Part shown: in pieces, positions 7,478-16,743 of the stretch | Layout of the letters: each line of letters starts with the position of its first letter | Numbering within the stretch: the first letter of the stretch is position 1 | Source of the DNA: Gallibacterium melopsittaci | GTDB taxonomy: Bacteria; Pseudomonadota; Gammaproteobacteria; Enterobacterales; Pasteurellaceae | Assembly: GCF_042433085.1 (NCBI RefSeq) | Contig: NZ_JBHLWA010000021.1 | Location: forward strand, 1-36,861 | Reading direction: 5' to 3' | DNA length: 36,861 nt | Position numbers and translations under genes: made by a program | The notes under the pieces: generated by a model | The model's input: the letters and a program-made list of their open reading frames with translations, nothing else | The model's database searches: none | Told to the model about the DNA's origin: nothing

Positions 7478-8797
7478 ATGACAACTTATTTTGATCAAAT
7501 TGAACAAGTAAAATATGAAGGCCCACAATCAACTAATCCATTTGCCTATCGTTATTACGATGCAAATCGTGTGGTACTCGGTAAAACAATGGCAGAACAT
7601 TTACGCCTAGCAGTTTGCTATTGGCATACTTTCTGTTGGAATGGTACAGATATGTTTGGTACTGCTTCACTTGATCGTCCATGGCAAAAAAATGCAACTG
7701 AATTAGATGCAGCAAAAGAAAAAGCCAATATTGCATTTGAATTTATTAAAAAATTAGGCGTACCTTATTATTGTTTCCATGATGTAGATGTTGCGCCTGA
7801 AGGTAACTCATTTAAAGAATATATTTATAACTTCTCAACCATTGTGGATTTACTTGCACAAAAACAAGCAGAAACAGGTATCAAACTGTTATGGGGAACG
7901 GCAAACTGTTTTACCAATAAACGCTATATGTCAGGGGCTGCAAGTAACCCTAATCCTGAAGTGTTTGCGTGTGCTGCGACTCAAGTTTTCCACGCAATGC
8001 AAGCAACCCAGAAATTAGGTGGTGAAAACTATGTGTTGTGGGGTGGACGTGAAGGCTATGAAACATTGCTTAATACTGACTTGAAACGTGAGCGTGAACA
8101 ACTCGGTCGTTTTATGCAATTAGTGGTGGAAAATAAATATAAAATTGGTTTCAACGGTACATTATTAATTGAACCAAAACCACAAGAACCAACCAAACAC
8201 CAATATGATTATGATGTAGCAACCGTATATGGTTTCTTAAAACAATTTGGTTTGGAAAAAGAAATTAAAGTGAATATTGAAGCAAACCATGCAACACTAG
8301 CTGGTCACACTTTCCAACACGAAGTGGCAACTGCAGCAGCACTCGGTATCTTAGGCTCTATTGACGCAAACCGTGGTGATGCACAACTTGGTTGGGATAC
8401 AGACCAATTCCCGAATAGCGTAGAAGAAAATGCGTTAGTGATTTATGAAATCTTAAAAGCTGGCGGTTTAGGTCAAGGTGGTTTCAACTTTGATGCGAAG
8501 ATTCGTAGACAAAGTATTGATCGTTATGATCTTGTTCATGCACACATTGGTGGTATTGATGTATTAGCACGTTCATTATTAATTGCAGCCGAAATGATTG
8601 AAAATGATCGTTTACAAGCAGAAAAAGATAAACGTTATGCTGGATGGGATGCACCATTTGGTAAAGATATTCTTAGCGGCAAACTTTCTCTTGCTGATTT
8701 AGCAAATCATGTTGTACAAAATGATGTTGCTCCAGCACCAGTTTCAGGTCGCCAAGAATTACTCGAAAATATTGTTAATTCTTATATTTATAAATAA
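7478..8797 (+). CDS. xylA: Xylose isomerase
   Basis: Converts D-xylose to D-xylulose in the cytoplasm using two divalent metal ions. The 439-residue length fits the class II isomerases such as E. coli's (440). Visible motifs are FHDVDVAPEG (catalytic His and Asp near residue 101-104), WGGREGYE, LLIEPKPQEPTKHQYD and EANHATLAGHTF with metal-binding acidic residues, and NFDAKIRRQSIDRYD. Start is set by AAGGAG six bases upstream. First gene of xylA-xylB, driven from the XylR/CRP region shared with xylFGH. Confidence 0.97.
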   Translation: MTTYFDQIEQVKYEGPQSTNPFAYRYYDANRVVLGKTMAEHLRLAVCYWHTFCWNGTDMFGTASLDRPWQKNATELDAAKEKANIAFEFIKKLGVPYYCFHDVDVAPEGNSFKEYIYNFSTIVDLLAQKQAETGIKLLWGTANCFTNKRYMSGAASNPNPEVFACAATQVFHAMQATQKLGGENYVLWGGREGYETLLNTDLKREREQLGRFMQLVVENKYKIGFNGTLLIEPKPQEPTKHQYDYDVATVYGFLKQFGLEKEIKVNIEANHATLAGHTFQHEVATAAALGILGSIDANRGDAQLGWDTDQFPNSVEENALVIYEILKAGGLGQGGFNFDAKIRRQSIDRYDLVHAHIGGIDVLARSLLIAAEMIENDRLQAEKDKRYAGWDAPFGKDILSGKLSLADLANHVVQNDVAPAPVSGRQELLENIVNSYIYK

Positions 8798-8808
8798 AAA
8801 GGAGACAA

Positions 8809-8840
8809 AAGAAGGAACACAAGTTGTTCCTTCTTCTTTT
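8809..8840 (+). terminator. Hairpin/partial terminator between xylA and xylB
   Basis: An 11-bp perfect stem (AAGAAGGAACA with TGTTCCTTCTT, 8809-8835) is followed by CTTTTATTG. It lies just after xylA in the 93-bp gap before xylB and probably lowers xylB expression relative to xylA or protects the xylA message. Confidence 0.65.
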
Positions 8841-8890
8841 ATTGTTCTCATAATAATTAATCAAACTTAGCTAAGAGATGGGGAGGTACA

Positions 8891-10336
8891 ATGTATCTCG
8901 GAATTGATTTAGGGACATCAGGAATAAAAGCCGTTGTATTAAATGAAGCGCAACAAATTGTTGCTACTGTGACGGCACCACTAAGTGTAACCCGCCGACA
9001 ACCTTTATGGTCTGAACAAGATCCTGCTGATTGGTGGCAAGCACTGCAACAATGTTTTAGTCAATTAGCAGCAGAACAGGATCTTTCTGCGATCAAAGCA
9101 ATTGGATTGACTGGGCAAATGCATGGTGCGGTAATGTTGGATGCACAAGATGAAGTTCTCTATCCAGCGATTTTATGGAATGATGGACGAAGTTTTGCTG
9201 AGTGTCACGAATTGGAACAGTTAGTGCCAGATTCTCGTGAAATTACAGGCAATTTAATGATGCCAGGGTTTACTGCACCAAAAATCAAATGGATTGAAAA
9301 AAATGAACCTGAAGTATTTAAGAAAATAGCTAAGGTATTGTTACCAAAGGATTATTTACGTTTATTACTCACTGGAGATTATGTGAGTGAAATGTCAGAT
9401 GCAGCAGGGACAATGTGGTTGGATGTTGGCAAACGGTGTTGGAGTAAAGCGTTATTAACAGCTTGTCATTTAACAGAACAACAAATGCCACGTTTAGTAG
9501 AAGGTAATGCGATTACAGGACAATTATTACCAGAATTAGCTCAACAATGGGGAATGTCATCTGTTCCAGTGATTGCTGGCGGTGGTGATAATGCTGCTGG
9601 GGCGATTGGTGTCGGTTTATACCAAGCAGGGCAAGCGATGCTTTCGTTAGGAACATCGGGCGTTTATTTTGTGGTAACGGATCATTATGTTAGCAATCCA
9701 AGTAAAGCAGTTCATAGTTTTTGTCATGCTTTACCAGATCGTTGGCATTTAATGTCAGTGTTATTAAGTGCGGCTTCCTGTATTGATTGGGCAAATAAAG
9801 CCTTAGGAATTAATGATATTCCACAATTCTTTGCGTTAGCAGAACAAGCAAAAAGTAGTAAAGATGTCTTATTCTTACCGTATCTTTCTGGTGAGCGTAC
9901 GCCACATAATGATCCTTATGCAACAGGCGTATTTTGGGGATTGCATCATGATACAACGCAAGCAGAAATGGCGAGAGCGGTTGTGGAAGGTGTAAGTTTT
10001 GCCTTAACTGAGGGTATTGAAGTTTTACATGAAACTGGCGTAACTGCGGAATCAATTACCTTGATTGGTGGTGGAGCGAAAAGCCATTTTTGGCGACAAT
10101 TATTAGCGGATATTAGTGGTAAAACATTTGAATATCGAATTGGGGGAGATGTTGGACCAGCATTAGGTGCGGCAAAATTAGCACAAATGGCATTGCATCC
10201 AGATCAACCGATTGCTGATTTTTGTCCACCATTGCAATTAGAAGCTCGTTATCTACCAGATCCTCAACAGTTTAAATGTTATCGAGCTAAGTACGAGAAA
10301 TTTAAACAGTTATATCAACGAGTGAGATATTTTTAA
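8891..10336 (+). CDS. xylB: Xylulokinase
   Basis: Phosphorylates D-xylulose to xylulose 5-phosphate, the entry to the pentose phosphate pathway. A 481-residue FGGY-family kinase with the N-terminal phosphate loop DLGTSGIKAVV (residues 5-15), substrate motif GLTGQMHGAV near residue 77, catalytic Asp in GGGDNAAGAIG near residue 233, and the C-terminal FGGY nucleotide segment ending in GPALGAAKLA. Length equals E. coli XylB (484). The start has a strong GGGGAGG ribosome site. Converges with xylR on a shared terminator. Confidence 0.96.
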   Translation: MYLGIDLGTSGIKAVVLNEAQQIVATVTAPLSVTRRQPLWSEQDPADWWQALQQCFSQLAAEQDLSAIKAIGLTGQMHGAVMLDAQDEVLYPAILWNDGRSFAECHELEQLVPDSREITGNLMMPGFTAPKIKWIEKNEPEVFKKIAKVLLPKDYLRLLLTGDYVSEMSDAAGTMWLDVGKRCWSKALLTACHLTEQQMPRLVEGNAITGQLLPELAQQWGMSSVPVIAGGGDNAAGAIGVGLYQAGQAMLSLGTSGVYFVVTDHYVSNPSKAVHSFCHALPDRWHLMSVLLSAASCIDWANKALGINDIPQFFALAEQAKSSKDVLFLPYLSGERTPHNDPYATGVFWGLHHDTTQAEMARAVVEGVSFALTEGIEVLHETGVTAESITLIGGGAKSHFWRQLLADISGKTFEYRIGGDVGPALGAAKLAQMALHPDQPIADFCPPLQLEARYLPDPQQFKCYRAKYEKFKQLYQRVRYF

Positions 10337-10348
10337 GTAGTTATAAGT

Positions 10349-10380
10349 ATAAAGTCGGATATGGAGGTCCGACTTTATTA
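10349..10380. terminator. Bidirectional terminator between xylB and xylR
   Basis: ATAAAGTCGGA and TCCGACTTTAT pair perfectly around an 8-base loop, with T-rich flanks on both strands. It separates convergent xylB and xylR. Confidence 0.85.
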
Positions 10381-10383
10381 TTT

Positions 10384-11568
10384 TTAGATAAGGGTATCGG
10401 ATTGATATTGAGCCCGATACTCATTTGGCGTTTGTTGAAACTCTTTTTTAAATACGAAATAGAAATATTGTACAGATGGATAACCACAAACCTCGGCAAT
10501 TTCTTGAATTGAGATTTGTGTATCACTCAATAATTGTTTAGCTTTATTCATTTTTTCTTCATGCAATACTTGATGGATCGTTTTACCCGTTTCAGTACGA
10601 AAACGATTTTCAAGATTTGAACGAGAGGCTTTTACATAATCTAGAACTTGTTCAACTTTGATGCCAGAACACGCATTTAAACGAATATAGTGTAACGCTT
10701 GAATCACTAAAGGATCTTTAATCGAGCGATAATCAGTAGAGGTACGTGCTTCTACACCCAATGGCGTAATTAAATAAGGATGATGTTTGATTGGACGATC
10801 TTCAATTAAAGCGTGCAATAATTTTGCAGCTTGATAGCCCATATTTTTTGTACCTTGACGTACAGAAGATAGTGGCACTCGAGAAAAGGCTTGAATTAAT
10901 TCCTCGTTATCAATGCCAATAATACAAAGCTGATCGGGGATAGGAATATCTAATAAATCACAAGTTTGTAAGAGGTGCCTTGCACGTGCATCAGTAACTG
11001 CAATAATTCCTGTATGTTTGGGTAAAGAGAGAATCCATTCTGACAATTCTTGTTGTGCTTGCTGCCAATTTTCTGCGTGTGTTTCTTGACCTAAATAGAT
11101 ATTTGGTTGGTAATCATTTTGTTGCATAATCCGTTCAAAGGCCATACGGCGTTCACTGGACCAGTGCTGAAAACCTGGATCAGGCAAGCCATAAAACGCA
11201 AAGTGATTAATCCCTTTACGTTGTAGATGTTCAAAAGCAGCTTGTAAAATCGCATTGTTATCTGTTGCTACATACGGAATATTGGCTGGATAATTATGTT
11301 CATCTTGATAAGAACTGCCCACTGCAACAACGGGAATTTGACTATTGAGCAATTTTTTAGCTAAAGCTGGATTATCAAAATCGGCAATAATGCCATCTAG
11401 ATTTTGTGGATCTAATGCTAATTCTCGATGAATAAAATCATCTTCTAAGAAGACATTCCAAGACACTCTTGACGTTTGGATATATTCACCAATTCCACTC
11501 ATCACTTCACGATCATAAACTTTATTCGCATTAAAAAATAAGGCGATTTGATAGTAGGATTTTGACAT
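10384..11568 (-). CDS. xylR: Xylose operon transcriptional activator
   Basis: A 394-residue regulator with an N-terminal periplasmic-binding-protein-like xylose sensor (residues about 5-275) and a C-terminal AraC-type double helix-turn-helix (about 285-390, ending QYFYFVFKKEFQQTPNEYR). Segments such as FNANKVYDREV, GIIAVTDARARHLLQ and IGIDNEELI closely follow E. coli XylR (392 residues). With bound xylose it should activate the operators at 7267-7323, 7391-7427 and 3256-3312. It starts 36 bp after xseA with an AAGGAGGG site, so it may be partly read from the xseA transcript. Confidence 0.95.
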   Translation of the reverse strand: MSKSYYQIALFFNANKVYDREVMSGIGEYIQTSRVSWNVFLEDDFIHRELALDPQNLDGIIADFDNPALAKKLLNSQIPVVAVGSSYQDEHNYPANIPYVATDNNAILQAAFEHLQRKGINHFAFYGLPDPGFQHWSSERRMAFERIMQQNDYQPNIYLGQETHAENWQQAQQELSEWILSLPKHTGIIAVTDARARHLLQTCDLLDIPIPDQLCIIGIDNEELIQAFSRVPLSSVRQGTKNMGYQAAKLLHALIEDRPIKHHPYLITPLGVEARTSTDYRSIKDPLVIQALHYIRLNACSGIKVEQVLDYVKASRSNLENRFRTETGKTIHQVLHEEKMNKAKQLLSDTQISIQEIAEVCGYPSVQYFYFVFKKEFQQTPNEYRAQYQSDTLI

Positions 11569-11604
11569 AGCCCTCCTTAAGCGATGCTGAAATTTAAGGG
11601 TTAA

Positions 11605-12957
11605 TTATTTGGTAATCTGTTGAATTATACTTGTAATTTTTCCATCAGTAGTCCGAGTTGTTAATGATTGTCCAATCTCTACTTGCTGAATACTGGTCAC
11701 TAAATGATGTTGTTCATTTGTAGTGACGGTATAACCTCGTTGTAATACTTTTAATGGACTGACGCTTTCTAAACGTCCACTTAATTGAGCAAATTGATAA
11801 CGTTGCTGGCGTAAAAAGGTTTGCATTGCATTATGCAAGCGAAATTGCCATTGCTGTAATTCTTTGTGCTGAGCTTCAACTTTATTCGCTAATGGAATCT
11901 GTGATAAGCGTTGTGCTAAACGTTGTTGTCGTTGCGCTTGATGTTGTAAATACAGCAAAATGCTTTTTTGTAAACGTTGATTTAAATGTTGATATTGCTG
12001 TTTTTGTAAGGCTAATTGTGCTTTTGGATGCTGATTTTTTAAGCGTAATTGCAGCCGTTCTAATTGTTGTTGTGCTGTATTCAAGAATAAAGCAAATGCT
12101 TTTTCAAGCCGTTGTTGTAGATAATCAATTTTTTGCCATAACTCTTTTTGATCACGACTTAATAATTCGGCAGCCGCTGAGGGAGTAGAGGCTCGCAAAT
12201 CGGCAACAAAATCGGCAATCGTTACATCTGTTTCATGCCCGACGGCACTGATAATCGGAATCGTAGAAGCAAAAATTGCTCGTGCCACGATTTCTTCATT
12301 AAAACACCAAAGATCCTCTAATGAACCACCACCACGCCCAACAATCAACACATCACACTCTTGGCGAAGATTGGCAATTTCAATACTACGGACAATATCT
12401 TGCGCGGCTTCTTTTCCCTGCACTAAGGTCGGATAAATTACAACCTCTAAACTAGGATTTCGGCGACGTAAAATCTGTAAAATATCATGTAATGCCGCCC
12501 CACTAGAGGAAGTAATTACACCAATACGCTGGCAATGTTGAGGCAAAGGTTGTTTCCATTGTTGAGCAAATAAGCCCTCTGCTGCCAGTTTTAATTTTAA
12601 ACGTTCAAATTCTTGCTGTAATAACCCCTCGCCAGCAGGCTGCATCGTATCAACAATTAATTGATAATCGCCTCGAGGTTCATACAAACTAACACTTGCT
12701 TTAACCAGTACCTGCATGCCATTTTGCGGTTTAAACGTTACTCGTAAGTTCCGCATTTTGAACATAGCCGCACGCACTTGGGCATTATTATCTTTTAAGG
12801 TGAAATACCAATGTCCAGATACAGGTTGTGAAAAATTAGATATTTCCCCTGTTAGCCAAAGTGAACCTAATTCTTGTTCGAGCAAAGTTTTTGCACAGTG
12901 ATTCAGTTGGCTCACTGAAAGAATCTGTGGGGTTGTGCTAGCTTGATTTAATAACAT
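11605..12957 (-). CDS. xseA: Exodeoxyribonuclease VII large subunit
   Basis: Large catalytic subunit of exonuclease VII, which degrades single-stranded DNA to oligonucleotides in repair. Of 450 residues (E. coli 456), about 1-110 form the OB-fold DNA-binding domain (LWLTGEISNFSQPVSGHWYF). The catalytic core follows with the family motifs IGVITSSSGAALHDI, GRGGGSLEDLWCFN and AVGHETDVTIADFVADLRASTPSAAAE. The remainder, about 260-400, is a Gln/Leu-rich coiled coil that binds the small subunit. The small subunit gene xseB is not in the window. Starts 6 bp after the roxA stop. Confidence 0.95.
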   Translation of the reverse strand: MLLNQASTTPQILSVSQLNHCAKTLLEQELGSLWLTGEISNFSQPVSGHWYFTLKDNNAQVRAAMFKMRNLRVTFKPQNGMQVLVKASVSLYEPRGDYQLIVDTMQPAGEGLLQQEFERLKLKLAAEGLFAQQWKQPLPQHCQRIGVITSSSGAALHDILQILRRRNPSLEVVIYPTLVQGKEAAQDIVRSIEIANLRQECDVLIVGRGGGSLEDLWCFNEEIVARAIFASTIPIISAVGHETDVTIADFVADLRASTPSAAAELLSRDQKELWQKIDYLQQRLEKAFALFLNTAQQQLERLQLRLKNQHPKAQLALQKQQYQHLNQRLQKSILLYLQHQAQRQQRLAQRLSQIPLANKVEAQHKELQQWQFRLHNAMQTFLRQQRYQFAQLSGRLESVSPLKVLQRGYTVTTNEQHHLVTSIQQVEIGQSLTTRTTDGKITSIIQQITK

Positions 12958-12963
12958 AAAAAA

Positions 12964-14166
12964 TTATTCCGTATCCAGTAATAACCAGCCATTATCAAGC
13001 CAATCACATAAGCTATCGAGTAATAATTCCAATGATGATTCAGCACTCACATATTGTTGTAATTGTTGCCAATCTAATGAATTACCATCTGCAAGATACG
13101 CTAATAACTGACGTTCCGTGGCATTTAATTCATCAATCCACTCACCTTGTACAAAGATTTCGCCATTATCGGTATAGATAATTTTGCAGTTGGCATCTTG
13201 ATACAGGCGATCGCCAGCTTGTAAAGATTCGGCTAATTCATCAGGATAAAAGCCTTCTTCAGTATTTAACAATGAATAACGGCGACCACTCACAGTCGTA
13301 GCTACGGCTTGTGTAAAGAGGGCATCAAATTGGTTAGAGTGTTGTAGTAATGCAATTAGCTGTTGTTTTAGTGTTTGCACAGATTGTGGATCAAGCAAAC
13401 CACTTGGTTGCACATCTGGTGCAAGGCGAAACGGAATAGCAAATTCACTACTATTAACTTGTTCACTATGATGTTCTAGCGCTTTACAAAAATTCTCTAA
13501 AAGATCACTCGCATTTGGATAGCGTAAACCAAAGGAGAAAGTAAGACAGTCGCTTTCTGCAACACCATAATGTGATAAACGAGAAGGAACATATAACACA
13601 TCGCCAGGTTGCATAACTTCATCAAGCACTAATTCCCCCATATCATCGAAAATACGGATAGGTTGATTTGCTTTAAATTCAGTACTTGGATCACACCATT
13701 TGCCTAATTGCCAACGCCGTTGACCATAACCTTGCACCAAAAATACATCATACTCATCATAGTGCTTACCGACCGAACCACCTTTTGGAGCAAAAGAGAC
13801 CATAATGTCATCACGTTGCCATTGCGGTATAAAACCAAATGCTTGCCATAATTTACCGAGTTCTGGCGACCATTGTTCTAAATTTTGTACTAAAACTGAC
13901 CATTTGGCTGGTAAATTTTTGAAATCTTTTGCGTGTAATGGGCTGGTTTTTAATTGCCATTTTTCACTGCCATCTTGCTGTAAATGGGTTTGGACTAAAC
14001 GTGCTGTTACTTCTTCCTCTTGGGCTAATTCAATAATATCTTGTGGTTCAAACATTCCCACAATTTGTGGTAAACCTTGCCGAATTAATAGTGGGCGTTT
14101 TTGCCAATAATCACGCAAGAAAATTTCAGGGGTAATGTCTGCGGGTAAACAATATTGATGTGTCAT
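12964..14166 (-). CDS. roxA: Ribosomal protein L16 arginine hydroxylase
   Basis: A JmjC-type 2-oxoglutarate/Fe(II) oxygenase of the YcfD family, which hydroxylates an arginine of ribosomal protein uL16 in E. coli. The iron triad is visible: H135 and D137 in KHYDEYD, and H199 in YVPSRLSHYG. The C-terminal dimerisation and winged-helix regions follow. At 400 residues it is slightly longer than E. coli's 373. It lies between rnfH and xseA in a compact minus-strand block, the same order I recall for Haemophilus influenzae. Confidence 0.9.
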   Translation of the reverse strand: MTHQYCLPADITPEIFLRDYWQKRPLLIRQGLPQIVGMFEPQDIIELAQEEEVTARLVQTHLQQDGSEKWQLKTSPLHAKDFKNLPAKWSVLVQNLEQWSPELGKLWQAFGFIPQWQRDDIMVSFAPKGGSVGKHYDEYDVFLVQGYGQRRWQLGKWCDPSTEFKANQPIRIFDDMGELVLDEVMQPGDVLYVPSRLSHYGVAESDCLTFSFGLRYPNASDLLENFCKALEHHSEQVNSSEFAIPFRLAPDVQPSGLLDPQSVQTLKQQLIALLQHSNQFDALFTQAVATTVSGRRYSLLNTEEGFYPDELAESLQAGDRLYQDANCKIIYTDNGEIFVQGEWIDELNATERQLLAYLADGNSLDWQQLQQYVSAESSLELLLDSLCDWLDNGWLLLDTE

Positions 14167-14189
14167 TTTTGTATCCTAGTTGAATGCGA

Positions 14190-14492
14190 TTATTTAGTTT
14201 GGGCTTTCTGTTCTTGTTGTTGTGCAGCACGTTTACGGCGAATCTCTTTTGGATCAGCAAGTAATGGACGATAAATTTCGACCCGATCGCCATCACGTAA
14301 AATATCCGTCAATTTAGCGAGTCGCCCAAAAATACCCACTTTATTTTCGCGTAAATCAATTTCATGAAAAGCCTGCAATACCCCCGATTGTAAAATGGCA
14401 GATTGGACATTGCAGCCTTCAGGTAAGCGAATTTTCTTCAAAAAATAGTGCTGAGGTAAGGCGTAAGTGACTTCAACAGTAATTTCAGCCAT
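14190..14492 (-). CDS. rnfH: RnfH family ubiquitin-like protein
   Basis: A small UPF0125/RnfH protein of about 100 residues with a beta-grasp fold; no biochemical role is firmly known. Characteristic segments are MAEITVEVTYALP, GVLQAFHEIDLRENKVGIFG and DRVEIYRPLLADPKEIRRKRA. The start at 14492 is chosen because the protein then begins as its relatives do and a GGAGATTTATC site precedes it; an upstream in-frame extension is not supported. Its first codons overlap the ratA stop by 8 bp, the conserved ratA-rnfH pairing. Confidence 0.92.
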   Translation of the reverse strand: MAEITVEVTYALPQHYFLKKIRLPEGCNVQSAILQSGVLQAFHEIDLRENKVGIFGRLAKLTDILRDGDRVEIYRPLLADPKEIRRKRAAQQQEQKAQTK

Positions 14493-14919
14493 GATAAATC
14501 TCCTTTGCACGTTGTTTAAAAGCCTGCACCATCTGAGATGTGAGTTGTTGGAAGATTTTACCAAACATTTTTTCCACTAAAGCATTACTAAATTCAAACT
14601 GCAGTTGCAGACTAATTTGAGAAGAATATTCATCAAGGGCAAGAAAACGCCATTCACCAGAGAGTTTTTTAAATGGTCCTTCAACTAACTGCATTTGAAT
14701 AGATTGATTCGGTTGCATTGTATTATGTGTGGTAAAGGCCAAGCGGATGCCTGCTTTGCTCACCACTAATTCTGCATCTAACTCATTACCCTGTTGATGC
14801 AAAGTTTTACTTGCTGCACAACCAGGAAGAAATTGAGGATAGAGTTCATATTGATTAACTAATTGATACATCTGTTCGGCGCTATGTGGCACTAAAGTTG
14901 TTTGGGAAACTGTATGCAT
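14485..14919 (-). CDS. ratA: RatA family START-domain protein
   Basis: A 144-residue protein of the SRPBCC/START fold (polyketide cyclase-like). The E. coli homologue RatA (PasT) has been reported to hinder 70S ribosome assembly by binding the 50S subunit; relatives in mitochondria are coenzyme Q-binding Coq10 proteins. Identifying segments are LVPHSAEQMYQLVNQYELYP, FLPGC and EGPFKKLSGEWRF. Start at 14919 (MHTVSQTT) fits the family better than the ORF's first ATG at 14940. It is not part of a conventional toxin-antitoxin pair here; rnfH follows with overlap. Confidence 0.88.
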   Translation of the reverse strand: MHTVSQTTLVPHSAEQMYQLVNQYELYPQFLPGCAASKTLHQQGNELDAELVVSKAGIRLAFTTHNTMQPNQSIQMQLVEGPFKKLSGEWRFLALDEYSSQISLQLQFEFSNALVEKMFGKIFQQLTSQMVQAFKQRAKEIYHG

Positions 14920-15029
14920 AATCGTTAGAGGTAAACACAAATGCAGTGTATTATACGCATTTTCACGGGGAATTATAGCTTCCCCAGATATAGATAGTTT
15001 ATGCTCACATAGAAAGATCTCATTACGTT

Positions 15030-15965
15030 ATGAATATTGCATTACTCAACTTACTCGCAGATGGTCAAGTACATTCTTATCCAGAGTTATCTCAAGCATT
15101 GGCGATCACCTTATCGACCGTGACAGAACAGATAGTAGAATTGCAACAACAAGGCGTACAACTGGTGCAAAAGGATGAAACTTGTCAATGGCTACCTGCT
15201 ACGGAGTTATTAGATGGTACTTTCTTGCAGCAAACATTGCCAAATAACGCACTTATTATTCAACCCGTTATTGATTCAACCAATCAGTATTTATTAGATC
15301 GCATTACTACGTTACCAAATAACAGTGTTTGTTTAGCAGAATATCAGACAGCAGGGCGTGGCAGACGGGGACGAAAATGGCATTCCCCTTTTGCTGGACA
15401 AGTGATTTTAAGTTTCTATCGACAATTTCCGAATACCGTCAATCTATCTGGTTTAAGTTTAGCTATTGGGATTGCCGTGGCTCAAGCCTTAACGCATTTA
15501 GGCTATCAACAAGTGCAGTTAAAGTGGCCAAATGATATTTGGTTAGCAGGAAAAAAATTAGGCGGAATTTTAATTGAGATGAAACAACAAGCAGCATTAG
15601 CACGTTATGATGTGGTGATTGGTTTAGGCTTAAATGTACACTTTCCTGCTGATATTCAATTAGATCAACCGATTGCAATGTTAAGCCAACAAAAACAGCT
15701 AAATCGTAATGCTGTGATTGCAGAAATTATCAAACAATTCAATCAAGTATTAGATCAATTTACTGAAAATGGTTTATCGTTTTTGTTACCTTTCTGGCAA
15801 CAATACGACTATTTTTATCAAAAAGAAGTCAAATTATTGCTGGAAAATAAGACAGTAACAGGGGTAGATCAAGGTGTTAATGCTAATGGTGAATTATGTT
15901 TGCAACGAGAAGATGGTTCAATAATAACTTTTGCCATTGGGGAAGTATCATTACGAGAAAAATAA
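15030..15965 (+). CDS. birA: Biotin-protein ligase and biotin operon repressor
   Basis: Activates biotin with ATP and attaches it to the carboxyl carrier protein of acetyl-CoA carboxylase; in E. coli it also represses bio genes. The 311 residues comprise an N-terminal winged helix-turn-helix (about 1-60, LLADGQVHSYPELSQAL), a central ligase domain with the biotinyl-AMP loop GRGRRGRKWHSPF near residue 112 and KWPNDIWLAGKKLGGILIE, and a C-terminal SH3-like domain. Presence of the HTH marks it as the bifunctional type. Divergent from ratA across an 110-bp gap. Confidence 0.95.
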   Translation: MNIALLNLLADGQVHSYPELSQALAITLSTVTEQIVELQQQGVQLVQKDETCQWLPATELLDGTFLQQTLPNNALIIQPVIDSTNQYLLDRITTLPNNSVCLAEYQTAGRGRRGRKWHSPFAGQVILSFYRQFPNTVNLSGLSLAIGIAVAQALTHLGYQQVQLKWPNDIWLAGKKLGGILIEMKQQAALARYDVVIGLGLNVHFPADIQLDQPIAMLSQQKQLNRNAVIAEIIKQFNQVLDQFTENGLSFLLPFWQQYDYFYQKEVKLLLENKTVTGVDQGVNANGELCLQREDGSIITFAIGEVSLREK

Positions 15966-15987
15966 TGTAACACCTTGAATTTTCTGG

Positions 15988-16743
15988 TTAGCTTGTGCGT
16001 TGTGCTTTCACAAACAACAATACAGGACGATGTTGTAAATCCTTAAACTCTTGTTGCCATTCAGGTTGTGTATCTAGCATAGGTTCTGCAACCTGTTGAA
16101 TAGTAAAACCAGCTTGAATCAGATCGTTCAGAATGGTAGCAAGTTTTCGGTGATAAGTTTTAAAAGGTTGCTTAAACCAGTTACGTTGGCGTAAGCCTTC
16201 TTCTCGATAATAGTTTAAACGATAGGCAATTTGTTGTTTATTTTGATCCTTTTCCCAACGTTCCCCACCTTGATAGCAAGTAACAATCGGGTGTTCTTGT
16301 GAAAAAATAAGTTGTCCAGTTGGGGTGAGTTTTGTTGCAATTTGCTGCAAGAGAGCAGGAAAATCAGCAATATAATGAAAAGCAAATGAACTGGTAACTA
16401 AATCGAACTGATTATCTGGACAATCAGCAAGTTGCTCCATGGCTAGTGCATAAAGATTATAGCGTTCTGTTGTGATACCAGCTTGTTGTAGATTGATTGC
16501 AGCTTGTTGCAGCATTTTTTCAGATAGATCAATACCAACGGCATAACTTGCTCCGTGTTGTAGATAGTGCTGTAAGTGAGCCCCCATTCCACAACCAAGA
16601 TCTAAGATACGTTTTCCAGCAAGATTGCCAACGAGTTGAAACATCGTTGGCTTTTCAACAATTTCATTCAGGCTGATGGGATTATTTCTTAATTTTTGAT
16701 ATAACTCGAAAAATTCAGCCTGATCATAGACACTTTTTTGCAT
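15988..16743 (-). CDS. Class I SAM-dependent methyltransferase
   Basis: A 251-residue methyltransferase of the type 11 group. Motif I ILDLGCGMGAHLQ is near residue 45, an acidic motif II GIDLSEKML follows, and FDLVTSSFAFHYI marks motif IV. The substrate is not recognisable; proteins of this kind in Pasteurellaceae are usually annotated only by fold. Its ATG shares one base with the mtr stop codon (TAATG), so it is probably translationally coupled to mtr and would share mtr's TrpR-type control. Whether that pairing is functional is unknown. No terminator is seen between it and convergent birA. Confidence 0.85.
   Translation of the reverse strand: MQKSVYDQAEFFELYQKLRNNPISLNEIVEKPTMFQLVGNLAGKRILDLGCGMGAHLQHYLQHGASYAVGIDLSEKMLQQAAINLQQAGITTERYNLYALAMEQLADCPDNQFDLVTSSFAFHYIADFPALLQQIATKLTPTGQLIFSQEHPIVTCYQGGERWEKDQNKQQIAYRLNYYREEGLRQRNWFKQPFKTYHRKLATILNDLIQAGFTIQQVAEPMLDTQPEWQQEFKDLQHRPVLLFVKAQRTS

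Noticed and set aside
11826..12188. 120-codon plus-strand frame opposite xseA
   Set aside because: It is antisense to the well-supported coiled-coil region of xseA, and its low-complexity Val/Leu content reflects Gln codons on the other strand.
13805..14110. 101-codon plus-strand frame opposite roxA
   Set aside because: Shadow of the roxA coding strand; Cys/Ser-rich composition and no ribosome site.
14485..14919. ratA as the toxin of a ratA-rnfH toxin-antitoxin module
   Set aside because: The pair is a conserved housekeeping neighbourhood, and the toxin-antitoxin label for RatA is not well supported by a matching antitoxin.
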